Part shown: piece by piece, positions 44,843 through 54,179 of the stretch
Numbering within the stretch: the stretch's first letter is position 1
Layout of the letters: every line of letters starts with the position of its first letter
Origin: Kamptonema formosum PCC 10802
GTDB taxonomy: Bacteria; Cyanobacteriota; Cyanobacteriia; Cyanobacteriales; Oscillatoriaceae
NCBI RefSeq assembly: GCF_000332335.1
Contig: NZ_KB235948.1
Location: 6,296,217 to 6,360,216 of the forward strand
Reading direction: 5' to 3'
DNA length: 64,000 nt
The notes under the pieces: model-generated
Database searches by the model: none
What the model was told of the DNA's origin: nothing
The model's input: only the letters and a program-made list of their open reading frames with translations
Program-made: the position numbers and the translations under genes

Positions 44843-46090
44843 ATGCTATCATTAAGAACAGTGCTTGTATCTTTGATAACCTTGGCCGCTAGCACCCCTA
44901 GCGCAGTCCAGCAACTGGCCCTATACTGTGGGGGGCTTCGCCTCATACCTGGAGTGGCAGATTACAAGCAGGGAGTCGGGAAGGCCAAGCAAGGAGACTG
45001 CAGGGGGGCAGTAGAAGCGTTCACAAAGGCGTTGGGTGTCAACCCCAACCTAGTGGAAGCTTACGTCGAGCGGGGGGTGGCCCGATCTCAACTGGGAGAT
45101 ATCCAGGGAGCCATTGAAGATTTTACCTGGGCTATCAGTATCAATCCCAGCGATATTGGCGCTTACCTGCACCGAGCAAATCTTCGCACGGCTAAAGGAG
45201 ACCGGAATGGAGCGCTAGAGGACTATCAGAAAGCCAGCAAGCTTTTTTTTGAGCAAAGAAAGATACAGGAGATCTGGCACAGACTGAGGCATTCGCAACA
45301 GCAGCCCCAACTGCCGGTGCGCCCACTCACTCCGGCTGAGGAATTTTTCAGTCAGGGATTGAGCAAGGCTAAAAAAGAAGACCACAAAGGAGCCATAGAG
45401 GACTTCAACCAAGCTTTGCGGCTGACTCCCCAGAATAGTCAAATCTATTACACCCGGGGGCGCTCTCGCTTCAAACTGGGTGACATTCAGGGAGCTATCG
45501 CCGATTTGACCCACGCCTTGCAGAGCAATCCTGGCAACGCCGAAGCCTATTTTGTTTTGGGGAATGTCTACCGGAAACAAGGAGCTTATCAGCGAGCGAT
45601 TCAAAATTACACTCAAGCGCTACAGCTGTGCCCAGACAATCCAAAAGTTTACTATAACCGGGCCATTGCCAGCGCCGAGCTAGCAGAGAAGCGGCAATCC
45701 GCAGAGGACAAACAGAACTCTTTAAAAGATTATCAGAAAGCCGCATCTCTGTTTTTGCAGCAAGAAGATTTGCTCAATTACCGGCGGGCAATCAACCATC
45801 TCCCACAGTCCCTACAGGAGGAAATAAGCCCGAAAGAGTCGAAAAATACGGATGGGTTCAGCTCAATTTCTGCCGCATCTGCGGCAAAAACCAATTCTGC
45901 CAGCCAAGACAAGCTGCAGAAAAGCCAGCCCCTGCTCGGGCTCGAGAGGAAACTCCTCAGCCTGTTGAGCGGGGATCGGGGTGCGGCGGCAATACTGCTG
46001 TCTCAAGCTCACAAAAAAAACCCGGGAAAGCCGGCTGATTGGTATTTGGAGAAAATCATTTGGGATTTGCAACGAGAGCGCGGCAGATAG
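44843..46090 (+). CDS. Exported TPR-repeat protein
   Basis: 415 residues. A hydrophobic N-terminus (TVLVSLITLAASTPSAVQQL) looks like a signal peptide. Two TPR blocks follow: three repeats at about 45-145 (AVEAFTKALGVNPNLVEAYV, AIEDFTWAISINPSDIGAYL) and four at about 165-310 (GAIEDFNQALRLTPQNSQIY). The last 100 residues are polar with a small helical end (LEKIIWDLQRERG). TPRs bind peptides or helices. A second TPR gene follows in the same direction, so the two may belong together. Confidence 0.85.
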   Translation: MLSLRTVLVSLITLAASTPSAVQQLALYCGGLRLIPGVADYKQGVGKAKQGDCRGAVEAFTKALGVNPNLVEAYVERGVARSQLGDIQGAIEDFTWAISINPSDIGAYLHRANLRTAKGDRNGALEDYQKASKLFFEQRKIQEIWHRLRHSQQQPQLPVRPLTPAEEFFSQGLSKAKKEDHKGAIEDFNQALRLTPQNSQIYYTRGRSRFKLGDIQGAIADLTHALQSNPGNAEAYFVLGNVYRKQGAYQRAIQNYTQALQLCPDNPKVYYNRAIASAELAEKRQSAEDKQNSLKDYQKAASLFLQQEDLLNYRRAINHLPQSLQEEISPKESKNTDGFSSISAASAAKTNSASQDKLQKSQPLLGLERKLLSLLSGDRGAAAILLSQAHKKNPGKPADWYLEKIIWDLQRERGR

Positions 46091-46795
46091 GAAAGCAGAG
46101 TAGCCGCCACCCCGGCTTGCGGGCCGGCTTGTGGGCCAGCTACCCGCCCCCTCCCGCTCAGTAAGAATATTTATTGACAAAAAGCCAATGAAGTGCTATT
46201 GCTGTCGCTGGCGGTTCAGAGGCACAGGCGCACTTCAACACAGAGCAGATACCACCCGACAGGGAAATCTCCGAAGGGCTGAAACACTGCTATAGTATTC
46301 TGTTGCCAACTTTAGCACTTTTAGGGCTTGCGCAGCCGACGGGTGGGGGGAAAATGCAGAACGCGCCCTTGCGCTCTGGAACACAGACCCTTTTCTCTGT
46401 GTTTCGCTCTCTGGCACTCTCTGTATCTCCCTCGCTCTCGCTTTTCCCTTCTTGCAAGTATCCTGCGCGACGGCGGGAAGCCCTCTCCTCCATCCGCCTC
46501 CATCCGCCGCCTGTTTCTGCAAGGAGAGCAGCTCTTCCCCACTCCCGGAGGAGTTTGAGGGGGATGCCTGCAAGAAAAGCCCTTGCGGCTGCTTAAAATT
46601 GATTAAAGTACAGCCACAAACCAGGGAGCATCTCGCCAATGGCTTCGACACCTTTCCAAAAGCGCAGTGACGTTGGCTGCAACGTCGCTACAGGTTTGGT
46701 ACGGGCCCCAGTACGGGAACGATGTTTGGCCCACAGGGGTGGGAGATAAATTGAGATGCACCCATGACCGACCGGCACAAACGCTCAGATCCCAG
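46091..46795. other. Intergenic between two TPR genes
   Basis: About 700 bases, plain sequence. An upstream extension of the second TPR gene to 46667 is in frame but carries no TPR wording. No repeat family recognised. Confidence 0.4.
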
Positions 46796-47485
46796 ATGAA
46801 AGCTGAGAAATTCTACAATCACTTTTTCTATTACCGGGGATTGAAAAAAGTTCAGGAAGGGGACTTCAGCGGAGCGATTGAGGACTGGAATCAGGAGCTG
46901 CGGCGCAATCCTGACTTTGCCTCAGCCTACTTCGAGCGGGGGAATATCCTGCGCAAACTGGGCGATATTCACGCTGCCATTGATGATTACACGCAAGTCC
47001 TGCAGCTTTCCCCTGACTGCCTTGATGCCTACTTCAAGCGGGGTAACGCTCTCAGGGAAATGGGAGATCACCTAGCGGCCATCGAGGATTACAACCAAGT
47101 CCTGCAGTTCAATCCCTATTTTGCTGAAGCCTATAACAATCGGGGCAATGCCCGCCGCGACAGTGGAGATGACCGGGGTGCTGTTGAGGATTACACTCAG
47201 GCACTGGCTCTCAATCCCGACTACGCCAAAGCCTACTACAACCGGGGGCTTTGCCGCCGCCGGCTGGGAAATTTGCTGGGAGCGATTGAGGACTACAACC
47301 AGGCGATTCGAGTCAAGCCTGACTATGCCAAAGCCTACTACAACCGGGCTTTCACTTACTGCGAGCTGGGAGCTAAGCAGAAAGCGATCACAGATTTACA
47401 GCAAGCCGCCCAACTGTTTCTTAAACACAGAGATATGACAGCTTACCGCAAAATAACAGAGGATATTCAAGACCTGGAGCAGTAG
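46796..47485 (+). CDS. TPR-repeat protein
   Basis: 229 residues from ATG 46796, chosen because residues before it (frame open from 46667) do not resemble any TPR. Five to six TPR units run almost head to tail (GAIEDWNQELRRNPDFASAY, AIDDYTQVLQLSPDCLDAYF, AIEDYNQVLQFNPYFAEAYN, AVEDYTQALALNPDYAKAYY, AIEDYNQAIRVKPDYAKAYY). A short helix (FLKHRDMTAYRKITEDIQDL) caps the superhelix. No signal peptide in this form. It likely scaffolds a protein complex. Paralogous to the previous gene. Confidence 0.83.
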   Translation: MKAEKFYNHFFYYRGLKKVQEGDFSGAIEDWNQELRRNPDFASAYFERGNILRKLGDIHAAIDDYTQVLQLSPDCLDAYFKRGNALREMGDHLAAIEDYNQVLQFNPYFAEAYNNRGNARRDSGDDRGAVEDYTQALALNPDYAKAYYNRGLCRRRLGNLLGAIEDYNQAIRVKPDYAKAYYNRAFTYCELGAKQKAITDLQQAAQLFLKHRDMTAYRKITEDIQDLEQ

Positions 47486-47713
47486 CAACAGCTAATTTAG
47501 GAAGTAATTGTCTAGCCCGAAGTGAGCCAGAAACTGGTTCAGAAACCGGCGGAAAAATTTCCCCGGTTTCTTCCCTAAGGCAAGAGCGCTGGATTCAGGA
47601 CAATAAAGCCGTTTTTTGGGGATTTTTAAATCTTTAAAATTAGTTAAAAGCGATTTAAAATGTGAGATATTAGAGGGTTCGTTCTTTCACTCAACGGATG
47701 CCTGTTACCGCGA

Positions 47714-48337
47714 ATGATTAGCTATCTCAAAGGTACAGTGGCGGGGATTCACCGAGGGACCGGCAATCGCGTCACCCTGATCCTGGAAGTCAACCAGATC
47801 GGCTGCGAGTTGCAAATCCCGCCCCGCATGGAGCGCGATCTTCGAGCCGGCGCGTCTGTCCAGGTTTTCACCCACCTGCAAGTGCGCGAAGAGCAGCCGG
47901 TGCTCTATGGCTTTGCCTCAGCAGCGGAGCGCGACTTGTTTCGCCAGCTGATCGCGGTCAGCGGCGTTGGCGCACAGTTGGCCATTTCCCTCTTGGACAC
48001 CCTGGGACTGCAAGATTTAGTCGGGGCGATCGTCACCGGCAACACCCGCATGCTGGCCAAAACGCGCGGGGTGGGGAGCAAAACAGCAGAGCGCATCGCC
48101 TTAGAACTCAAAACCAAACTGGCTCAGTGGTGCAGCGAAATTGGGGATCTCGCGCTCTTGAGCGCGGGAAGCTCGCCGGCGCTGTGCGAAGACGTTGAGA
48201 TCACCCTGCTAGCCCTGGGCTACACCAGCAGCGAGGTGATGGAGGCGCTCCGAGCCCTGAACGCTGACCCAAGTTTGTCAAACAGCCCTGACGCCGAAGA
48301 GTGGATTCGCGCCGCCATCACCTGGCTGAGCCGGTGA
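47714..48337 (+). CDS. ruvA: Holliday junction DNA helicase subunit RuvA
   Basis: 207 residues, normal length. The N-terminal OB domain (MISYLKGTVAGIHRGTGNRV) is followed by the helix-hairpin-helix pair (LIAVSGVGAQLAISLLD and TRGVGSKTAERIALELK) and a short C-terminal domain that contacts RuvB (LALGYTSSEVMEALRAL). RuvA binds four-way junctions and loads RuvB during recombination repair. Cyanobacteria commonly lack ruvC nearby, as here. Confidence 0.96.
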   Translation: MISYLKGTVAGIHRGTGNRVTLILEVNQIGCELQIPPRMERDLRAGASVQVFTHLQVREEQPVLYGFASAAERDLFRQLIAVSGVGAQLAISLLDTLGLQDLVGAIVTGNTRMLAKTRGVGSKTAERIALELKTKLAQWCSEIGDLALLSAGSSPALCEDVEITLLALGYTSSEVMEALRALNADPSLSNSPDAEEWIRAAITWLSR

Positions 48338-48347
48338 GAGCTGGGGA

Positions 48348-48446
48348 TGCCCGGATGCCCGGATTGGGCATAGGGCATGGGGGATGGGGCATGGGGGATG
48401 GGGCATGGGGCATGGGGCATGGGGCAGTGGGCGATGGGACATGGAC
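48348..48446. repeat. Heptamer array (GGGGCAT type)
   Basis: CCGGATGCCCGGATTGGGCAT leads to repeated GGGGCAT/GGGGGAT units in 7-base steps. It lies between ruvA and rpsO. Another STRR-like array of the same general form occurs at 52097 and 56733. Confidence 0.8.
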
Positions 48447-48582
48447 AATTTCCCCCGCTCCCGAGCTCCCGAGCTCCCCTGCCTAACACCTCACCCCCAC
48501 CCCCTGCACCCTAATAAGCCGGCATAACTGTGCTAAGATGGGAGATTGCTGAATTCATGTCGATAAAAAAGTAACCACAGCA

Positions 48583-48852
48583 ATGGCCCTGACACAGCAG
48601 CGCAAACACGAAATCATGACTCAGTACCAGATTCACGAAACCGACACCGGCTCGGCAGACGTGCAAGTCGCGGTACTCACAGAACGCATCAACCGGCTCA
48701 GCGAACACCTGAAAGCGAACCAGAAAGACCACTCCTCCCGACGGGGATTGCTGAAAATGATTGGTCTGCGCAAGCGCCTGCTCTCCTACATCCTCCAGGA
48801 AGACGAACAGCGCTATCGCAACTTGATCGGTCGCCTGGGCATTCGCGGTTAA
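48583..48852 (+). CDS. rpsO: Ribosomal protein S15
   Basis: 89 residues, the universal size. Typical start [20 protein letters not shown] and RNA-contact segment [19 protein letters not shown]. It binds 16S rRNA early in small-subunit assembly. The downstream PAM68-like gene begins 10 bases after its stop, forming a tight pair. Confidence 0.98.
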   Translation: MALTQQRKHEIMTQYQIHETDTGSADVQVAVLTERINRLSEHLKANQKDHSSRRGLLKMIGLRKRLLSYILQEDEQRYRNLIGRLGIRG

Positions 48853-48862
48853 CAGAGCCACT

Positions 48863-49315
48863 ATGTCACCTGAACCCCAACGCGAGCGCCTCCCCTTTGA
48901 GCCGGCTTCCAATCGCAAAAAATCTCCCAAAAACCGCCCAGAAGCCGCACCGGCAGGCGTTGGGGGTGAAAAAGAAGACCGGCGGCTGACAGAGGAAAAA
49001 ATGGCCATTCCCGATGCGGTCAGCAAGCGCATGATCCAAAGGATGGCTCTACTGTGTGGCCTGCCCACGGCTTTCGGTATCGGCACATTTATTGCCAGCT
49101 ACATCATCGTCAGCAATGAATGGTTCAAGCTGCCCAACGTAGCAGTCGTGCTCGCCAGCATGGGCTTTTTCGGTCTGGGCGTATTAGGGCTGAGCTACGG
49201 GGTGCTCTCGGCATCGTGGGATGAAGAGATCCCCGGTAGCAAGCTGGGCTGGAAAGAGTTCACCACCAACCTCGGACGGATGCGGGAAGCTTGGCAGTCA
49301 CAAAAGCCCTCCTAG
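48863..49315 (+). CDS. PAM68-like photosystem II assembly protein
   Basis: 150 residues. An acidic/basic N-terminus (QRERLPFEPASNRKKSPKNR) and the conserved helix AIPDAVSKRMIQRMALLCGL lead into two membrane spans (LPTAFGIGTFIASYIIVSN; VAVVLASMGFFGLGVLGLSY) and the typical SASWDEEIPGSKLGWKEF end. PAM68 (DUF3464) helps assemble early photosystem II, including CP47 insertion, at thylakoids. Translation is probably coupled to rpsO. Strong evidence for a photosynthetic host. Confidence 0.93.
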   Translation: MSPEPQRERLPFEPASNRKKSPKNRPEAAPAGVGGEKEDRRLTEEKMAIPDAVSKRMIQRMALLCGLPTAFGIGTFIASYIIVSNEWFKLPNVAVVLASMGFFGLGVLGLSYGVLSASWDEEIPGSKLGWKEFTTNLGRMREAWQSQKPS

Positions 49316-49603
49316 GGATTTTAGATTGGTTTCAGATTTGAGATTTTAGATTCGCGAGAAAATCCAAAATACCCCCCCCCCTTGAACCTCCCTGTTAAGG
49401 GGGAATCTAAAATCCCAAATCGACACTCTGACAGCTTACAGCCCGCGCGGGCTGTAAAAGAGGGGCTATTTCACCGGAAGTCCGCTTTCAGAAAGCCTGC
49501 CGGCCCGCAAGATTCCCGGTTTCTGTCCGGAGGGAGACAGACTTTTGAAATAGCCCGGGCTGTTAGAGCGTGCGCAAAAAGCAACGAAAACAGGTAATTT
49601 GAG

Positions 49604-50662
49604 ATGATAATTGTCATGAAAAGCGGCTCTCCAGAAGTGGAGATTAACCGCATCAATTCTGAACTCGCAACCTGGGGCCTGACTCCTGAAAAAATTGTCG
49701 GGAAGCACAAGGTTGTCATCGGTCTGGTGGGGGACACGGCTGACCTCGACCGAGAGCGGCTGCAGGAAATCAGCCCCTGGATAGAGGCGGTGCTGCGGGT
49801 GGAGCAGCCCTTTAAGCGGGCGAGTCGGGAGTATCGCCACGGGGAAGCGAGCGAGGTGGTGGTGCCCACGCCGAATGGGCCGGTGGTATTTGGGCAGCAC
49901 CACCCCCTGGTCGTGGTGGCGGGACCTTGCTCGGTGGAAAATGAGGAGATGATCGTCACGACGGCGCTGCGGGTTAAGGCTGCCGGTGCTCAGTTCCTCA
50001 GAGGCGGTGCCTTCAAGCCGCGCACTTCGCCCTATGCGTTTCAAGGACACGGCGAAAGTGCTCTGAACTTGCTGGCTGCGGCGCGAGACGCTTCGGGGCT
50101 GGGGGTGATTACGGAATTAATGGATGCCGCTGACTTGGAAGCCCTGTCGGAAGTGGCGGATGTTATCCAGATCGGTGCCCGCAACATGCAGAATTTCTCC
50201 CTGCTCAAAAAGGTGGGAGCGCAAAATAAGCCGGTGCTGCTCAAGCGGGGCTTGTCGGCAACGATTGAAGATTGGCTAATGGCGGCTGAGTATATTTTGG
50301 CCGCCGGCAACCCGAATGTGATTCTCTGCGAGCGCGGCATTCGCACTTTTGACCGGGAATACACGCGCAATACCCTGGATTTGGCGGCGGTGCCGGTGCT
50401 GCGCCGCTTGACTCACCTGCCGGTTATGATTGACCCCAGCCACGGCACCGGCTGGGCGGAGTATGTGCCGGCAATGGCTATGGCGGCTATCGCTGCCGGT
50501 GCTGACTCGCTGATGATCGAGGTCCACCCCAACCCCTCCAAGGCCCTCTCGGATGGCCCGCAATCCCTGAAGCCAGACCAGTTTGACCGGCTGATGCGGG
50601 AGCTGGCGACCATCGGCAAAGCCGTGGGCCGGTGGCCGCAACCCGTCCCCGCTTTGGTTTGA
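49604..50662 (+). CDS. aroF: 3-deoxy-7-phosphoheptulonate synthase (DAHP synthase, type I beta)
   Basis: 352 residues. The N-terminal 90 residues form the ferredoxin-like regulatory domain of type I-beta enzymes (MIIVMKSGSPEVEINRINSE). The barrel carries GPCSVENEEMI, GGAFKPRTSPYAFQG, IQIGARNMQNFSLL, LLKRGLSATIEDWL and the closing DPSHGTGWAEYV. It condenses phosphoenolpyruvate with erythrose-4-phosphate, the first step to aromatic amino acids. Monocistronic; a family C hairpin follows within 30 bases. Confidence 0.96.
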   Translation: MIIVMKSGSPEVEINRINSELATWGLTPEKIVGKHKVVIGLVGDTADLDRERLQEISPWIEAVLRVEQPFKRASREYRHGEASEVVVPTPNGPVVFGQHHPLVVVAGPCSVENEEMIVTTALRVKAAGAQFLRGGAFKPRTSPYAFQGHGESALNLLAAARDASGLGVITELMDAADLEALSEVADVIQIGARNMQNFSLLKKVGAQNKPVLLKRGLSATIEDWLMAAEYILAAGNPNVILCERGIRTFDREYTRNTLDLAAVPVLRRLTHLPVMIDPSHGTGWAEYVPAMAMAAIAAGADSLMIEVHPNPSKALSDGPQSLKPDQFDRLMRELATIGKAVGRWPQPVPALV

Positions 50663-50692
50663 GCTGTTGCGCATTGAATGCGCTTGATAATG

Positions 50693-50755
50693 AACCGCCG
50701 CCGTGAAGGAGCGCCAAGAGAAAGCATCTTGGCGTCTTTGGTGTCCTGGGCGGTT
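50693..50755. terminator. Family C hairpin after the DAHP synthase gene
   Basis: AACCGCCGCCGTGAAGGAGC opposed by GTGTCCTGGGCGGTT, with CGCCAAG/CTTGGCG as inner arms. Its place right after a stop codon, as with hisIE, suggests a terminator, though the same repeat also occurs elsewhere. Confidence 0.55.
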
Positions 50756-50840
50756 GATTAGAACACAGGTCAATCATACGGAATATGGCGCTGAGGTTGA
50801 CAAATTTGCAAGTTTGTGCTAGAGGCAGAAGGGGGAGCAA

Positions 50841-51971
50841 TCAGGGCTCGTTGCGCAGCGTCTGTGCGGCTAAGTAGAGCTTGCTCCACTCGGCGGCAAC
50901 CTGAGCGGGTTTGAGCTTCAGGGTTTTGGCGATCGCCTCAGCGGGCTGGCCGGTTTTGAGCAGCTGCAAAAGCTGGCGCTGCACCGGCGTCAGGCTGTCC
51001 CAGTATTGCTGCCACTGAGCCGGTGCCAGACCGAGGCTGTGTTCGGTGAGGGAAGTCAAGAGCCAGCTACCGACTAATTCGGGCTGTATTTTGAAGGCAA
51101 AAACCCGAAGGGCGTGGTAGCTGACTTTTTCTCGCAGCCGGTAGACTTGCTTGACCGGCACATTCAGCTCCCGGGCAATCTCATCCTGGGAGCGACCTTG
51201 CAGATAGAGCCGCAGCCACTCAACGGCTTGTGCGCCGAGGTTTTCAGCCAGGTAGGTTTCAAATTCCCGCCGCACGGCGGCGCGAAGCGTCAGCTGCTCT
51301 TCCCAAGCTTGGGTGTCTTGATACTGGGCGACTGCCTGGGTATCGAAGAGGCTGACGGGCTCCTCTGTGTCGTGGTGGGCAATTTCTTCGGAGACGAGCC
51401 GCAGGAGGGCGCTGGCCGGCACTTGAGTGAGTCCGCCGCGCTGAGTGCGCCGCAGGTAGTTGACAAACCGGTACACGAGCAGGGGCTGGTTGCGCACCGG
51501 TCGCAGGCAGTATTCTTCGGTGGCGGCGAGCAGCAGGGCGTTGCGCAGGCGGGGATCTGCGGTGCAGCCGGCAATCCTGGCGATTTCCAAGTGCAGGTAG
51601 CGGTCAGCCTGCAGCATTTCCTGGATGACTTCTCGCACCACATCCACCACACTCCGCTGCCGGTCCCGGCTGAGGGCGACCCAGGTGCGGACTTTCTGGC
51701 GCAGCAGCACTAATGAGCCGAGGCGCTCGATTAAGTGCCGGTACGCCTGTTCGGGGGGGACGCCCAGATAGCGGTGCCGCAAAATCCGGTAGCGGAAGTC
51801 CATCGCTCCCTCGGCTATGGCCAGTCCGGCGGGCTCTAGGGCCTCAAAACGGTCGGGATTCTCGCCCAGCAGCCAGCAGATAATGCTTTCGCCGGTGTCT
51901 GGGTTTTGGTTGGGGCAGTCGGTCGCTACTCGCGACCGCCATTGTTCAGCCAGTTGTTCTGCTAATTTCAT
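50841..51971 (-). CDS. HetZ-like protein with sigma-4-like helix-turn-helix
   Basis: 376 residues from ATG 51971 (frame open to 52058 but without conserved residues). The body matches cyanobacterial HetZ-related proteins (CWLLGENPDRFEALEPAGLA, IAEGAMDFRYRILRHRYLGV, TEEYCLRPVRNQPLLVYRFV). Near residue 270, QGRSQDEIARELNVPVKQVY forms a helix-turn-helix like sigma region 4. HetZ controls early heterocyst steps in Nostoc, but relatives occur in non-heterocystous strains where their job is less clear. Probably a DNA-binding regulator. It is monocistronic. Confidence 0.8.
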   Translation of the reverse strand: MKLAEQLAEQWRSRVATDCPNQNPDTGESIICWLLGENPDRFEALEPAGLAIAEGAMDFRYRILRHRYLGVPPEQAYRHLIERLGSLVLLRQKVRTWVALSRDRQRSVVDVVREVIQEMLQADRYLHLEIARIAGCTADPRLRNALLLAATEEYCLRPVRNQPLLVYRFVNYLRRTQRGGLTQVPASALLRLVSEEIAHHDTEEPVSLFDTQAVAQYQDTQAWEEQLTLRAAVRREFETYLAENLGAQAVEWLRLYLQGRSQDEIARELNVPVKQVYRLREKVSYHALRVFAFKIQPELVGSWLLTSLTEHSLGLAPAQWQQYWDSLTPVQRQLLQLLKTGQPAEAIAKTLKLKPAQVAAEWSKLYLAAQTLRNEP

Positions 51972-52065
51972 CGAGTTGTGCCGGCACGTGTCAGCGGGGT
52001 GGGATGAATTGCGGGCGGCACCACTGGGTGCCGGTGGGGTCAAATGTGCGCACTTCACTACAAGA

Positions 52066-52362
52066 TATAGCAGCAGTCATATTGGTTAGGACAATTAGGC
52101 ATTGGGCATTGGGCATTGGGCATTGGGCATTGGGCATTGGGCATTGGGCATTGGGCATTGGGCATTGGGTTAAGTATTAACTTTTCTCCTCAAACCTAAC
52201 CCCTAAAACCTAACCCCTAAAACCTAACCCCTTAATCACCCCGACATGATATAGGAGCAGTCATATTGGTTAGGGCAGGCGTTCGCCGTACCTACGTCGG
52301 AACCTGCTAGGATAGGCGATCATTCCGACGAGCGTGTCCGAAACTAAGTGAATATTGCTATA
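52066..52362. mobile_element. Large family A element with heptamer cargo (copy 8)
   Basis: Left end TATAGCAGCAGTCATATTGG (52066); a second left end (TATAGGAGCAGTCATATTGG) at 52252; right end AAGTGAATATTGCTATA. The first unit's centre is a run of ten TTGGGCA heptamers (52097-52169). Confidence 0.6.
52097..52169. repeat. TTGGGCA heptamer array
   Basis: About ten consecutive copies of the 7-base unit, perfect or nearly so, inside a family A element. It resembles the short tandem heptamers (STRR) known from filamentous cyanobacteria. Confidence 0.9.
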
Positions 52363-52383
52363 TTAGATCGTGTTTGCCAAGTA

Positions 52384-52496
52384 TCGCAGTATGCACTTAG
52401 GTTAGGACATTCGATCTAGAGGGCACGCAGGGAACGCGTGCCCTACACCTTTTTCCCTAGGTCACTGACGTCTTAACCAATATGACTGCTGCTATA
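52384..52496. mobile_element. Family A MITE-like element (copy 9)
   Basis: Begins TCGCAGTATGCACTTAGG and ends CAATATGACTGCTGCTATA; its centre has the inverted pair AGGGCACGCAGG and CGCGTGCCCTACACC. Near-standard length (113 bases), opposite in orientation to copy 1. Confidence 0.65.
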
Positions 52497-52687
52497 ACTG
52501 TTGAGCGATGAGTGCGCCATAAACCGATCATATCGCTTGAGTTGAAGGGGCAGGCTCACACGAGATGCCTGCGTTCAGCCTTGATTGTTTATAAACCCGC
52601 CCCTACTTCCGGCTTCCCCACCATCAGAAACCCGGTTTCTTGTGCTTTCACTTTTTGTTGATAAATGAGCGCTCAGGGGTGGGAGTC

Positions 52688-53446
52688 TTACTCCAGGTGC
52701 AGCTGGATGTTCTTGTTTTTCAGCTGCTCCTGCACCCACAACTCGAACATCCGGTCTTCGATTTCCCGTTTCAGTTGGCCTTCTAGGGAGGCCGGCTGCC
52801 ACTGCTCTATGCGAAACAGGCAATAGCGCCCCTCAAATGCCACCGGCCCGATTAAGTCCCCCGGTTTCGCGCCGGCAATCGCTTCTCGAATCGGTTGGGG
52901 CAGCTGAGCGACACTGACGCGCCCCATCATACCGTTATAGAGCCGGTCGTCGGTGAGGGAGTGCTCTCTGGCCAGTTTTTCAAAGGGCCGGCGGTCGTCG
53001 ATCAGCTGCCGCATCAGCTCTTCTGCCAGGCTGACGTCGCCGACGACGATGCGAGAGAGCACCACTGTGGCCAGCTGTTCTTTGTTTTTGCTGAAAAATT
53101 CCTGGACTTTGGCCGCAACCAGCTGGTTTTTCAGCCCGGCGATCTTTATGCCTTTGGCAAATTGGTTGCGGAAGTCAGCGTAGCTGATGCGCTGAGTTTG
53201 CAGCCACTGGTCGAAGCTCTCTTGGGTGACCAGGCGATTCTGCATGCGGAAGTTAACGATCGCCTGCTCGAGCTGGCTGGGATCGAGTTCTAAGTCGGGG
53301 CGGGACTGCAGTTGCTGTTCGAGCAGGTGCTGGCGCAGCACGGTCTGCACGAATCGCGGCAGTTCGCCGGCGGCTCGCAGGTAGCTTATGGTCAGGCGCA
53401 GGGAGAGGGGCTGACTGTCGATGCTGATGAACGTTTCGGCTTGCAT
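52688..53446 (-). CDS. Parvulin-type peptidyl-prolyl isomerase (SurA/PpiC-like)
   Basis: 252 residues from ATG 53446. An N-terminal helical chaperone part (LRAAGELPRFVQTVLRQHLL, then RLVTQESFDQWLQTQRIS) precedes a parvulin domain: ATVVLSRIVVGDVSLAEELM, FEKLAREHSLTDDRLYNGMM, and QPIREAIAGAKPGDLIGPV with YCLFRIEQW. No signal peptide, so it acts in the cytoplasm, unlike SurA. Cyanobacterial proteins of this build are often encoded beside HlyD and peptidase-ABC exporters; here no exporter is adjacent. A role in folding a secreted peptide is possible but unsupported locally. Confidence 0.85.
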   Translation of the reverse strand: MQAETFISIDSQPLSLRLTISYLRAAGELPRFVQTVLRQHLLEQQLQSRPDLELDPSQLEQAIVNFRMQNRLVTQESFDQWLQTQRISYADFRNQFAKGIKIAGLKNQLVAAKVQEFFSKNKEQLATVVLSRIVVGDVSLAEELMRQLIDDRRPFEKLAREHSLTDDRLYNGMMGRVSVAQLPQPIREAIAGAKPGDLIGPVAFEGRYCLFRIEQWQPASLEGQLKREIEDRMFELWVQEQLKNKNIQLHLE

Positions 53447-53612
53447 AGCTGGTATTTTTGCCATCCAACAGCATCATTCTGAATGGTTTCTGGGGCTTTT
53501 GCCCAGAGCGGGGGATGGCGATGGCCATTCTAGGGGGCAATCGGCACAGGCACCGGCTCTGTTTGCAATGGTGTCTGAGATGTGGTATAATCAGATGTGG
53601 TGTTTTTGGAAA

Positions 53613-54179
53613 CTAGCCGGCACCGATAGATTTCAGATGTGCTTTCTGTAACTTCCAGGTGTGCTCGATCAAGTCGATCAAATCTGGAAATGGCTGGAAG
53701 TGCCAGTAATACCGGGCCCAAAGCTCTGCCTTCGACCAGTCCAGTTCGGCTTGACGGCGGCAGCAGCGAAACATAGAGCAGTGTGACCCTGCTATCAGTT
53801 CCATTTGCCAGCGGTCGTAGGTTGCGGCTTCCAGCTGATAGCGCCGCTCCCTGATCCGGCGCAGCAATTCTTTTTGGGTGGCGTGGCAATAGGTTTTTGC
53901 TCGCTTCTGGAATTCCAGTCTCAAGGCGTATTCCAGCTCCTGCAAGTGGTCTAAGTGGGTGCAGGTTGAGATGCCGTAACCTATGGCGCGTATCCAGCAC
54001 GGCAAGTCGCGATAGCTCACCACCTGGGCCTTTTTGTGCCGGATCTGCACCCACACTCCCACGTCCCAAAACTCCATAGACACGATCTCTTCGGTTTGCA
54101 CTTTCACCATGTCGGCGACTTCCGAGGCCAGCACCCAAATGTGGCTGGTGCCGATTAATTTGAGTAAATTTGTGTACAT
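53613..54179 (-). CDS. Hypothetical protein, Trp/Arg-rich C-terminal half
   Basis: 188 residues from ATG 54179 (54206 also in frame). First 100 residues read as mixed alpha/beta (LIGTSHIWVLASEVADMVKV, YGISTCTHLDHLQELEYALR); the rest is helical and rich in Arg, Trp and Tyr (LLRRIRERRYQLEAATYDRW). Seven cysteines without metal spacing. No signal peptide or membrane span. I do not recognise the family. It precedes the isomerase gene by about 170 bases on the same strand, so co-transcription is possible. Confidence 0.55.
   Translation of the reverse strand: MYTNLLKLIGTSHIWVLASEVADMVKVQTEEIVSMEFWDVGVWVQIRHKKAQVVSYRDLPCWIRAIGYGISTCTHLDHLQELEYALRLEFQKRAKTYCHATQKELLRRIRERRYQLEAATYDRWQMELIAGSHCSMFRCCRRQAELDWSKAELWARYYWHFQPFPDLIDLIEHTWKLQKAHLKSIGAG

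Larger units (their letters stand above)
51972..52687. other. Repeat-laden intergenic stretch
   Basis: More than 700 bases holding two family A blocks, a heptamer array nested in one of them, a 14-base CCTAACCCCTAAAA repeat (52186-52232) and one family B half-core at 52625. No gene. Confidence 0.7.
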
